Below, piece after piece: positions 22,873-30,347 of a DNA stretch of 30,743 bases (position 1 is the first letter of the stretch; each line of letters begins with the position of its first letter). Under the pieces are notes generated by a model. That model was not told the DNA's origin and did no database searches. It saw only the letters and a list, made by a program, of their open reading frames with translations. Made by a program: the position numbers and the translations under genes. Location of the stretch: NCBI GenBank assembly GCA_938020565.1, contig CALIHP010000022.1, positions 1-30,743 of the forward strand, written 5' to 3'. The stretch is from an uncultured Anaerolineaceae bacterium (GTDB taxonomy: Bacteria; Chloroflexota; Anaerolineae; Anaerolineales; Anaerolineaceae).

Positions 22873-24096
22873 ATGAAACGGGAACGAAAAATTCTGCATG
22901 TCGACCTGGACGCGTTCTTCTGCGCGGTGGAAGAGCTGGCGGATCCGAACCTGCGAGGGAAGCCGTTCGCGGTCGGCGGAAGCGCCGACGGGCGCGGAGT
23001 CGTCAGCTCGTGTTCCTATCCTGCGCGGAGGATGGGGGTCCGTTCGGCTATGCCGATGGCGCGGGCGATCCGGCTCTGCCCGGGGCTGATCGTGATTCCG
23101 GTCCGGCATGGCGATTATTCGGCGAAATCGCGCGAGGTGATGGCGATTTTGTCGGATATGACGCCGCTGATGGAGCGGGTTTCGGTCGACGAGGCGTTTC
23201 TCGACGTGAGCGATCTTCCGGATCCTTTGGAAACGATCGCGGCGGGGATTCAGCGGCGGATCCGCGAGGAAACGAGTCTTCCGTCTTCGTTCGGCGGTGG
23301 GACGAATCCGCTGATCGCGAAGATCGCGAACGACGTCGGAAAGAAATCGAAGAGCGGGCGGGATTATCCTTGTGCGATTCAATGCGTTCCCGCGGGGCAG
23401 GAAAAAGCGTTCCTCGCGCCGTTGAAAACGACGGTGCTTTGGGGGATCGGGGAAAAGACGGCGGCGGCGCTCCGGAATATGGGGATCGTTACGATTGGTC
23501 AGCTGGCGGCGACGTCGGAAAGAGCGCTGATCGAGCGGTTCGGACGATATGGGATCGAGCTTTATCGTCACGCGAACGGGATCGATTCCCGGGAAATCCG
23601 GCCGGAGGCGGAGGATCCGAAGTCGGTTTCGCAGGAAACGACGTTTGAAACGGACGTCAGCGACCGCGCGGTTCTCCTTCGGCGGATCCGCCGACAGTCG
23701 GATCAGGTCGGATATCGCCTTCGTCGTGGCGGGCTGGCGGGGAATACCGTGAAGATCAAGCTCCGCTGGGCGAATTTCGTGACGATCGTCCGCCAGATGA
23801 AGGTTGATCCGCCGATTAATCAGGATTCGGCGATTTACGAGACTGCCGCCGGGCTTTTTTCGGCGGTTTGGGAAACGGTTCGCGACCCGGTCCGCCTGAT
23901 TGGGGTCGGCGTTTCCGGGTTCGAATCGCGCTGCGGTCAGCTGACGTTTCTCGACCCGCCGGAGGAACGGAAGCGGGAAGGGGAACTGCTCAAGGCGGTT
24001 GACGAGATTCGGTTGCGTTACGGACGGGGATCGCTCTTGCGGGCGTCTGAGCTTGGCGGGGACCGCCGGATATCTCCGGACGACGCTGACGGATAG
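22873..24096 (+). CDS. dinB: DNA polymerase IV (Y-family)
   Basis: This 407-residue translesion polymerase copies damaged DNA with low fidelity. The catalytic metal ligands are D11 in HVDLDAFF and D106-E107 in SVDEAFLDV. The finger and palm segments SCSYPARRMGVRSAMPMARA and GTNPLIAKIANDVGKKSK are typical. A helix-hairpin-helix thumb (LWGIGEKTAAALRNMGI) follows, and the little-finger domain includes KIKLRWANFVTIVRQM. The usual C-terminal clamp-binding motif is not obvious. I chose the ATG at 22873 because TATAAT at 22860-22865 lies just ahead of it. The earlier ATG at 22849 would put the promoter inside the coding region. There is no ribosome-binding site. An inverted repeat over the promoter suggests repression. 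Confidence 0.94.
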   Translation: MKRERKILHVDLDAFFCAVEELADPNLRGKPFAVGGSADGRGVVSSCSYPARRMGVRSAMPMARAIRLCPGLIVIPVRHGDYSAKSREVMAILSDMTPLMERVSVDEAFLDVSDLPDPLETIAAGIQRRIREETSLPSSFGGGTNPLIAKIANDVGKKSKSGRDYPCAIQCVPAGQEKAFLAPLKTTVLWGIGEKTAAALRNMGIVTIGQLAATSERALIERFGRYGIELYRHANGIDSREIRPEAEDPKSVSQETTFETDVSDRAVLLRRIRRQSDQVGYRLRRGGLAGNTVKIKLRWANFVTIVRQMKVDPPINQDSAIYETAAGLFSAVWETVRDPVRLIGVGVSGFESRCGQLTFLDPPEERKREGELLKAVDEIRLRYGRGSLLRASELGGDRRISPDDADG

Positions 24097-24140
24097 GTTC
24101 CGCCGCGCTGGAGAAGATGTGTATGAAAACAGGGAGAATC

Positions 24141-24168
24141 TTTGCAGAATTCTGAAATTTGGTATAAT
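24141..24168 (+). promoter_or_regulatory. Promoter of tRNA-Thr
   Basis: TTTGCA (24141-24146), a 16-base spacer and a perfect TATAAT (24163-24168) lie 35 bases before the tRNA. Confidence 0.6.
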
Positions 24169-24203
24169 TCAGTGCGTCAGGGGAGGATATCCCTGATCGA
24201 GAC

Positions 24204-24276
24204 GCCAACATAGCTCAGCTGGTAGAGCAGACGATTCGTAATCGTCAGGTCAAGAGTTCGAATCTCTTTGTTGGCT
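24204..24276 (+). tRNA. tRNA-Thr (anticodon CGT)
   Basis: A full cloverleaf is visible. The acceptor stem is GCCAACA with TGTTGGC. The D arm is GCTC and GAGC. The anticodon stem is GACGA and TCGTC around the loop TTCGTAA, with anticodon CGT at 24237-24239. The T arm is AAGAG and CTCTT around TTCGAAT. The discriminator base is T and no CCA is encoded. It reads ACG codons. A run of seven T follows immediately (24278-24284) and probably ends transcription. Confidence 0.95.
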
Positions 24277-24374
24277 CTTTTTTTGTCCCTGTTTCCGGAT
24301 TCGCGGGTTCCCGGGCGGGTCGATGATGCGGCTGGCGGATTGTCGACCGTTTTTACCAGCGCGGGGCTTGAAAG

Positions 24375-24404
24375 AAAAACACCTCCGGGTGGGGAAGTGT
24401 TTTT
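24375..24404 (-). terminator. Bidirectional terminator after the GH25 lysozyme gene
   Basis: AAAAACAC and GTGTTTTT form an 8-bp stem, with an inner CTCC-GGGG pairing, carrying an A-run on one side and a T-run on the other. It can end the lysozyme transcript on the minus strand and any tRNA read-through on the plus strand. Confidence 0.75.
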
Positions 24405-24455
24405 CCTGCAATGGTTTTGGTTTGACCGATTGGGAATATCGGGAACCTGCGAATA

Positions 24456-25199
24456 TCAGTCCTCTTCGAGGAGGGTTTGGGGATCGTCGTTCGCGGCTTC
24501 CGAACGGGCGATCTTGGTTTGGACGAGCGGCTTTCTGGCGATTCCGAGCGAATTCGCGTAACGGTATAAATTGAACTCATCGCCATTAAAAACGTTCATG
24601 TCCAGTCCGTTGGATTCGACGCCGAAAGTCCGTCCGTCGCCGGTCGTTTTGTATTGCCAGAAACGCCAGCGCGGCCATGAGCCGATTTTCGGCGTGCGGG
24701 ATTTCATGTAGTACCAGGCGATCCAGAGTTCTTTGGTGGAGAGGAACTGGCTGAGCGGGGTGAGCCGCTGGATACCGGACAGATTCGTATAGAGCATGGG
24801 GTAAATTTCCATCTCTTTTTTGAAGGTATTCATGAAGTCATAAACATGCCGGACGCAGGTATCGTGATCCGGGAGGGTCGGATAGCCGTTAACACCGGGA
24901 CTTTCGAAGTCAAAGACGGGGCGGAGTTCGCCCATGTCGCCTTTGAGCAGGCTGGCAAAATAACGGGCCTGTTCTTTCGCCGATTTGGACCCGTCGCGCA
25001 TGTCGAAGAAATGATACGCGCCGCGGAGGATGCCCGATTCGCGGGCGTTCGCCCAGTTCTGTTCAAATTTTTTATCGTGCCAGACGTTCTGACTGGCTTT
25101 GATGAATGTGAATGACGCGCCGGCTTTCTTCATTTTGCGGAAATCGACGTTTCCTTGCCAAAAACTTACGTCTGTACCGAATGCGCGCCGCAATGCCAT
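24456..25199 (-). CDS. GH25 lysozyme (muramidase) without signal peptide
   Basis: This 247-residue GH25 protein would cut the bond between N-acetylmuramic acid and N-acetylglucosamine in peptidoglycan. Motifs are GTDVSFWQG (D10), IKASQ, GAYHFF, PVFDFES with catalytic D97 and E99, and RFWQY near the end of the barrel, then GLDMNVFNG. A short C-terminal tail of about 40 residues has no known domain. No signal peptide or membrane segment is present in this form or with the longer upstream frame (ATG at 25277), whose extra residues are charged. The ATG at 25199 has AAAGGA eight bases upstream. It lies just after the recA terminator and has its own downstream terminator. Phage-type endolysins have the same architecture, but no other phage gene is nearby. 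Confidence 0.92.
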   Translation of the reverse strand: MALRRAFGTDVSFWQGNVDFRKMKKAGASFTFIKASQNVWHDKKFEQNWANARESGILRGAYHFFDMRDGSKSAKEQARYFASLLKGDMGELRPVFDFESPGVNGYPTLPDHDTCVRHVYDFMNTFKKEMEIYPMLYTNLSGIQRLTPLSQFLSTKELWIAWYYMKSRTPKIGSWPRWRFWQYKTTGDGRTFGVESNGLDMNVFNGDEFNLYRYANSLGIARKPLVQTKIARSEAANDDPQTLLEED

Positions 25200-25275
25200 C
25201 TCGTCAATCCTTTCCGTACCGTTCTTTTTTTCTTCTTTGTTTATTATGCAATTTTTATGCCATTCGCTGCATGGC

Positions 25276-25308
25276 AAAAAAATAAAGAATCATGATTGAT
25301 TCTTTATT
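25276..25308 (-). terminator. Intrinsic terminator of recA
   Basis: A perfect 12-bp inverted repeat (AATAAAGAATCA and TGATTCTTTATT, loop of 4) is followed on the minus strand by a T-run. It lies about 45 bases after the recA stop codon. Confidence 0.88.
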
Positions 25309-25352
25309 ATACACGAACATTCATTTTTCGTATAGGTCAACTTGCGCAGATT

Positions 25353-26450
25353 CTATATTTCGTCGCTTTCCTCGACGGGTCCGTCTTCATCCGAAAAACT
25401 CATGAACGGGATCTCGCCGCATTTCGCGAGGTTCCGGATCTCGGTTTCGATCTCGGCGCAGAGCTCCGGATTCGCCTTCAGGAATTCTTTGGCGTTTTCG
25501 CGGCCCTGCCCTAAGCGGAGGTCGTTATAGGAGTAGAACGCGCCGCGCTTGGTGATAATTTCCAATTTGGTCCCGAGGTCGATAATATCGCCGGTTTTAG
25601 AGATGCCTTCATTATACATAATATCAAATTCGGCGGAGGTAAACGGCGGGGCGACTTTATTCTTAATGACGCGGACGCGGACGCGCGATCCGATCATGTC
25701 AGTTCCGTTCTTGATGACGTTGACGCGGCGGATATCGAGACGGACAGAGGCATAGAATTTCATTGCCAGCCCGCCGGGGGTCGTTTCCGGGTTCCCGAAG
25801 ACGACGCCGATTTTCTGTCGGAGCTGGTTCGTGAAGATTACCGACGTTTTGGTCTGGTTGATTGCGCCTGAGAGCTTGCGAAGCGCCTGCGACATGAGCC
25901 GCGCCTGAACCCCCATTGAAGAATCGCCCATATTGCCTTCGATTTCGGATCGCGGGACGAGCGCGGCGATCGAGTCGACGATCAGGACGTCGACGGCGCC
26001 GGAGCGGACGAGCGTTTCGGTAATTTCAAGGGCCTGTTCGCCGGTATCCGGCTGTGAGACGTAGAGATCGTTGATATTGACGCCGATTTTCTGCGCGTAG
26101 ATGGGGTCGAGCGCATGTTCCATGTCGACGAAAGCCGCGGTTCCGCCCTGGCGCTGCGCTTCGGCGACGATATGGAGGCAGAGGGTGGTCTTTCCGGAGG
26201 ATTCGGGCCCGAAAATTTCGGTCATGCGCGCGCGTGGGATGCCGCCCACGCCGAGAGCCAGATCGAGCGAAAGCGATCCGGTCGGAATCGCCTCGATCTG
26301 CATGTGTTTCGCTTCGCCGAGGCGCATGATCGCGCCTTCGCCGTACCGTTTGGAAATATCTGTGATCGCTTTATCGAGGAGGGTCCGCTTTGCCTCGCTG
26401 TCCATGTTTTGCGTGTTGTTGATCGTTTTTTCTACCGTCTTTTTTGCCAT
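25353..26450 (-). CDS. recA: Recombinase RecA
   Basis: This 365-residue protein catalyses strand exchange in homologous recombination and triggers LexA self-cleavage in the SOS response. Conserved parts are the Walker A GPESSGKTT at 81-89, the GEGAIMRLGE segment, VDVLIVDSIAALVPRSEIEG (Walker B and L1 start), the L2 region with GNPETTPGG, and a typical acidic C-terminal tail (SDEDGPVEESDEI). The ATG at 26450 has GGGAGA eight bases upstream and gives MAKKTVEKTI, so the in-frame upstream start at 26471 is not needed. A clear promoter lies at 26509-26537 and a strong terminator at 25276-25308, so the gene is monocistronic. Confidence 0.98.
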   Translation of the reverse strand: MAKKTVEKTINNTQNMDSEAKRTLLDKAITDISKRYGEGAIMRLGEAKHMQIEAIPTGSLSLDLALGVGGIPRARMTEIFGPESSGKTTLCLHIVAEAQRQGGTAAFVDMEHALDPIYAQKIGVNINDLYVSQPDTGEQALEITETLVRSGAVDVLIVDSIAALVPRSEIEGNMGDSSMGVQARLMSQALRKLSGAINQTKTSVIFTNQLRQKIGVVFGNPETTPGGLAMKFYASVRLDIRRVNVIKNGTDMIGSRVRVRVIKNKVAPPFTSAEFDIMYNEGISKTGDIIDLGTKLEIITKRGAFYSYNDLRLGQGRENAKEFLKANPELCAEIETEIRNLAKCGEIPFMSFSDEDGPVEESDEI

Positions 26451-26508
26451 TCGTTCGTTCTCCCGGCGCACAATTGTTATAGGATGAACCAGTCCGGTTC
26501 TGCGCTAT

Positions 26509-26537
26509 ATTATAGCACGAATGTTCTGATTCTGCAA
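26509..26537 (-). promoter_or_regulatory. Promoter of recA with possible regulatory element
   Basis: On the minus strand TTGCAG (26537-26532), a 17-base spacer and a perfect TATAAT (26514-26509) form the promoter. The spacer holds AGAACATTCG, which shares AGAACAT with the dinB inverted repeat. A short palindrome, GCTATA and TATAGC, overlaps the -10. Confidence 0.7.
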
Positions 26538-26570
26538 TCGGGCGCTGCCTTTATGGGACAATGATAACAA

Positions 26571-26613
26571 GAAAATCAGCTTCCTGCGATGAATCGCGGG
26601 ATACCTGATTTTC
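26571..26613 (-). terminator. Long hairpin after the sugar ABC operon, probable terminator
   Basis: GAAAATCAG and CTGATTTTC form a 9-bp outer stem, and CCTGCG with CGCGGG forms an inner stem with a 6-base loop. The T-run on the minus strand is imperfect (TTGTTAT). It lies about 80 bases after the permease stop. Confidence 0.6.
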
Positions 26614-26695
26614 CTTTTTAAGGAAGTCCCAATCGAAAATCATTCTTCTTGGCTGCAGCGTTCAGACTGCCGTCGTTTCTCTGCAATTTATGAGA

Positions 26696-27700
26696 CTATG
26701 CGGTTGGCTTTTTTCTCATGCCCAGAAAGGCTTCAGGGAGCATTTGCACCCCGATCGCTAATAGTAAGATTCCGCCTTTAATCGTGTCGTTGATCAGTGG
26801 ATTCAATCCGAGCGCGGTAATAATTTTATCGATGATGGTGAAGGACATTGCGCCGAAGAGTACGCCGGAGAGCCGTCCTTTTCCGCCTGACATGCTGATT
26901 TCACCGATAACTACGCCGGCGATTGCGTATAGTTCATAGTTTTTTCCGGAGGTCGCCGGATCGACCGACCCAACGTTCGCGACGTAGAGGAACGTAGCGA
27001 ACCCGATCAGGATTCCTCCGATCGCATAAACGACAATTCTTGTTTGCCAGACGTTGATTCCGGACAGGTGCGCAGCTTTTTCGTTCGATCCGATCGCGTA
27101 GATTCGTTTCCCGAATTTTGTATTTGCCGTAACGTAAGTCATCAGGATTACGACGATCAGGAAGATGATAACCAAATATGGAATCTGGATCACAGGAATG
27201 GAAGCGTTCCCGATTTTCCACAAGGTTTGCCATTGACTCAGCTTTGCGTTGAGCTGATATATTGTCCACTTATTGGAATTCATGATGGTCTGTGCAATTG
27301 ACCGGAACATCAGCATCGTGGCGAGTGTGACAATGAACGCCGGCATTTTAAGCCGTCCGATCAGAAAACCGTTGAAGAGACCTGATAGTCCTCCGAAAAC
27401 CACGCCGAACAGCAAAGACAGGAAAATACTATTCGTGTTGTTGAAAACCATGACGATCGATCCGCCGATCAAGGCTAATTGCGATCCGACAGACAGGTCG
27501 ATATCTCCGGTCAGGATGATCAGCCCCATCGCGAGAGCAATAATTCCGATAACTGTACTATGACGCGGGATGTTCATCAGGCTGACCCATGTAGTGGCGG
27601 AGCCGTTGATCCCTAAAAAGATGATCAGAATGACAAAAAAGATCAAAACGTAATTGTATTTATTCCAGATCCTGCTGAAATATGTGCTTTTTACTTTCAT
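26696..27700 (-). CDS. Sugar ABC transporter permease, RbsC-like
   Basis: This 334-residue membrane protein forms the pore of a carbohydrate importer of the ribose/galactose/xylose type (BPD_transp_2 family). About nine to ten hydrophobic helices are visible. Family motifs include GDIDLSVGS at residues 65-73, MPAFIVTLATMLMFRSIAQ and the helix with GGILIGFATFLY. Late segments GVVIGEISMSGGKGRLSGVL and GGILLLAIGVQML match RbsC-like permeases. The ATG overlaps the ATPase stop by four bases, so the two are coupled. Codon use here looks more AT-rich than in the genes further left. The transported sugar cannot be told from sequence. Confidence 0.94.
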   Translation of the reverse strand: MKVKSTYFSRIWNKYNYVLIFFVILIIFLGINGSATTWVSLMNIPRHSTVIGIIALAMGLIILTGDIDLSVGSQLALIGGSIVMVFNNTNSIFLSLLFGVVFGGLSGLFNGFLIGRLKMPAFIVTLATMLMFRSIAQTIMNSNKWTIYQLNAKLSQWQTLWKIGNASIPVIQIPYLVIIFLIVVILMTYVTANTKFGKRIYAIGSNEKAAHLSGINVWQTRIVVYAIGGILIGFATFLYVANVGSVDPATSGKNYELYAIAGVVIGEISMSGGKGRLSGVLFGAMSFTIIDKIITALGLNPLINDTIKGGILLLAIGVQMLPEAFLGMRKKPTA

Positions 27701-29208
27701 TCTTCTACCTTACTCATGTGCGAGGCTTGCGTTGCTTGCGTAGCGTGGAGCATGACGTTTTGCTCTGTGATTTCGGAGTGATTCAGGATCGTCTGGATTG
27801 TTCCATGATAAAAAACGATGCATCGATCGGCGACTTTCTGAATTTCCGGGATTTCCAGCGAATTTACGATAATCGTCTTCCCGCTTTTAGACAATTCAAG
27901 GATCAATTTATAAATTTCCGCTTTTGCGCCGACGTCGATTCCCTGCGTTGGATTATCGAGCAGCAATATTTCCGCATTCGTATTCAGCCACCGTGCAAGG
28001 ATGACTTTCTGTTGGTTGCCGCCGCTCAGGCTGGTGATAAGCTCTGTGCAACGGGTTGCTTTAATATTGAGCATGCGCTGATAAGCTTCAAATTTAGCGG
28101 TTTCATTTTTCTCGGAAATAATCTGATTCCGGTTATTTAATGTGTGCTCGGCGAGATAGGTGTTTTCGAGCAGATTCATATCGGGGATCACTGAGTTTTC
28201 CTTCCGATTCGCCGGCAGCATTCCGATTCGGTGACGCATTGCGTTATGGATCGAGCTGGCGTGTATTTCTTCTCCGAAAATACGGAGGCTCCCGTTCGTT
28301 GCGGGCTTGACGCCGAAGATCGTTTGAAGAATATCGCTGGCGCCCGATCCCTGGAGCCCGGTAAAGCCTACGACTTCGCCCTGTCTGACGCTCAGGCTGA
28401 TGTTGTGGAAGCCGCTGCCTGAGTAGTTTTCCATCTCGAGGATGGGATCCCCTGACCTCCTTTCCCTGTAAATTCCGTTGCTGGAATAATTTTCTCCGAC
28501 CATGAGCCGTGTAATTTCTTCCGGGCTGGTATCGGCGAGTTTTCCGCTTTTAATGAAAAAAGAATTGCGAAGAACGGTATAACTTTGCGCTATCCGGAAA
28601 ACCTCGGGCATCTTATGTGAGATGAAAATAAAGGTTTTTCCTCTTTTTCTTAATCGTTCGATAATTTCAAAAAGATGGTCGATCTCATCGTTGTTGAGCG
28701 CGGTTGTCGGTTCGTCGAGGATCAGCAGCTTCGCATCGGCAAAAAGCGACTTGGCGATTTCGAGGAGTTGTTTTTCGCTCGTGTCAAGATCCGAAACGAG
28801 CGCAGAAGGATCGATATTGACGCCTAAGCTGCTGAAAAGTTCTTCGGTTCTTTCGATCATTTCCTTCTTTCGGATTGAACCGAGAAAATTAACCAGCTCT
28901 TTATTCAGGAACAGATTTTCGTACACCGTCAGGTTATTGATAACGTTTAATTCCTGGTGGACAAAGGCGATTCCGGCTTTTTCAGCAGATTTGATCGATT
29001 GGTGATGAAGCTCTTGCCCATCGAACTCGATCGTTCCTCCGTCCCGGGCGTAAACGCCGCCCAGTATATTCATCAGGGTAGATTTTCCAGCGCCGTTTTC
29101 CCCCAGAAGCGCATGAACTTCGCCCTTTTCAACGTTCAATTCAACGTTACTCAGTACCGTTACGCCGAAGAACGATTTTGATATGTTGCTCATCTTGAGA
29201 AGAGACAT
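27697..29208 (-). CDS. Sugar ABC transporter ATP-binding protein, RbsA-like (two NBDs)
   Basis: The 503-residue protein holds two fused ATPase domains, as in RbsA/MglA. The N-terminal domain has Walker A GENGAGKS (36-43), a degenerate signature (LDTSEKQLLEIAK) and Walker B LLILDEPTTAL with D165 and E166. The C-terminal domain has an atypical Walker A (GLQGSGASDIL), a standard LSGGNQQKVILA signature and the sequence LLLDNPTQGIDVGAK, in which Asn419 takes the place of the catalytic Glu. Unequal sites are usual in this family, but Asn at this position stands out. It forms a four-base overlap with the permease gene. A 14-bp hairpin lies between it and the binding-protein gene upstream. Confidence 0.94.
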   Translation of the reverse strand: MSLLKMSNISKSFFGVTVLSNVELNVEKGEVHALLGENGAGKSTLMNILGGVYARDGGTIEFDGQELHHQSIKSAEKAGIAFVHQELNVINNLTVYENLFLNKELVNFLGSIRKKEMIERTEELFSSLGVNIDPSALVSDLDTSEKQLLEIAKSLFADAKLLILDEPTTALNNDEIDHLFEIIERLRKRGKTFIFISHKMPEVFRIAQSYTVLRNSFFIKSGKLADTSPEEITRLMVGENYSSNGIYRERRSGDPILEMENYSGSGFHNISLSVRQGEVVGFTGLQGSGASDILQTIFGVKPATNGSLRIFGEEIHASSIHNAMRHRIGMLPANRKENSVIPDMNLLENTYLAEHTLNNRNQIISEKNETAKFEAYQRMLNIKATRCTELITSLSGGNQQKVILARWLNTNAEILLLDNPTQGIDVGAKAEIYKLILELSKSGKTIIVNSLEIPEIQKVADRCIVFYHGTIQTILNHSEITEQNVMLHATQATQASHMSKVEE

Positions 29209-29234
29209 GCCTGAACCGAGCCTTTGCGTTTGGG

Positions 29235-29272
29235 AGAATCTCGCAGTATGTTGTATCGTACTGCGAGATTCT
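29235..29272 (-). other. Intra-operon stem-loop between binding protein and ATPase genes
   Basis: AGAATCTCGCAGTA and TACTGCGAGATTCT form a perfect 14-bp stem with a 10-base loop. It lies 35 bases after the binding-protein stop and 27 bases before the ATPase start. On the transcribed strand no T-run follows. It most likely protects the 3' end of the binding-protein mRNA or lowers downstream expression. Confidence 0.65.
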
Positions 29273-29307
29273 TTTGAAATCAGTTTATTCGTTATGGAAG
29301 TTTGAAA

Positions 29308-30336
29308 TCAGAAGCCCTGGAATTCGGCGACATTCGAAGCGTCGACGACGTGGACTGGGATGACGTGTTCGGTTTCGAAGGTTGTCCCGTTGAAGAAATC
29401 GACCATATCCTGAATCGCGGTTTTTATCATCGCCGGATCGTAGGTGACCGTGAAGAGATCGAAATTCGAAACGATCCCGGGGAACGCTGGATTATCGTGT
29501 TCTCCTTTGAGAACGAGATACATTTCATTTAGCCCTGAGGATGAGGCAAAGCTGATAATAGCGTCGTAAAAAGCTTCCTTTTTCGCTTCCTCGATTTCAG
29601 TTCCGCTCAACGCTTCGAGAATCCCCATGGCAAGCTCGTCGTCGTGCGTGAAGATAAACTTATATTTCGCTAATTCTTCGGTTGTTTTACTGTTGATCCA
29701 GTCAATGAAGATTTGTTTGCCAGTGGATCGGCTCCATCCGGTCGAGTCGGAGAATTCGATTGCCGCGATTTGTTCTTCGGTCCAGCCAGCCTCTTTTAAT
29801 CCGGCGATCAATCCATCGTTACGCATACCGGGGACGGACGAGGTATCTCCGATCATGACGTAAATTTTATCATCGGGTTTCAGCCCTTTTTCGACAAAAC
29901 GTTTGGCGGTTTCGTATCCAATTCCAAAGTTGTCCCCTTTTACGTTCGTAACAACCTTAGACTGGACAATGTCCGAATCGATAATGCGGTCGAACATGAT
30001 AAACGGAATATCTTTCATAGCGACATTAACAAGCGATGATTCCATTGTATTGTCGTATGGAAGAATAACGATACCGTCGGGAACCGAGCGCGCGGCGAGC
30101 AGGTCGTCGATTTGTTCCTGCTGGTTTTTAGGGTCGGTTGAAGCCAGGACGGTGACTTTGTAACCCTCCGCGTTGAGCTCCTCCGCTTTTTCATTCGCGT
30201 AATTCAGGACGGCGCCCGTCCAGCCATGATCCGCGCTGGGAACCAATACAGCAATCGATTCGCCCTCCGCGAAAACCGAACCGAACGCGCTGAGGATCAG
30301 CGCAAAAATGACAAGAATCAGGGATAGCTTTTTCAT
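29308..30336 (-). CDS. Sugar ABC transporter substrate-binding protein (periplasmic-binding-protein type 1 fold)
   Basis: This 342-residue protein captures sugar outside the membrane and delivers it to the permease. A signal peptide (MKKLSLILVIFALILSAF, GSVFAEG) is followed by the Peripla_BP_4 fold: IAVLVPSADHGWTGAVLNY, ILPYDNTMESSLVNVA, PFIMFDRIIDSD, GDTSSVPGMRNDGLIAGLKE and IFTHDDELAMGILEAL. No cysteine follows the signal peptide, so it is not a lipoprotein and would be cleaved by signal peptidase I. AGGAGA lies five bases before the ATG, which suits high expression. It follows the oxidoreductase gene by 11 bases and precedes the ATPase gene after a stem-loop. The likely ligand is a pentose, hexose or polyol. 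Confidence 0.93.
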   Translation of the reverse strand: MKKLSLILVIFALILSAFGSVFAEGESIAVLVPSADHGWTGAVLNYANEKAEELNAEGYKVTVLASTDPKNQQEQIDDLLAARSVPDGIVILPYDNTMESSLVNVAMKDIPFIMFDRIIDSDIVQSKVVTNVKGDNFGIGYETAKRFVEKGLKPDDKIYVMIGDTSSVPGMRNDGLIAGLKEAGWTEEQIAAIEFSDSTGWSRSTGKQIFIDWINSKTTEELAKYKFIFTHDDELAMGILEALSGTEIEEAKKEAFYDAIISFASSSGLNEMYLVLKGEHDNPAFPGIVSNFDLFTVTYDPAMIKTAIQDMVDFFNGTTFETEHVIPVHVVDASNVAEFQGF

Positions 30337-30347
30337 TTTTTCTCCTT

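Noticed and set aside
24268..24574. Plus-strand frames after tRNA-Thr
   Set aside because: They overlap the terminator and the 3' end of the lysozyme gene, have no ribosome-binding site and resemble nothing known.
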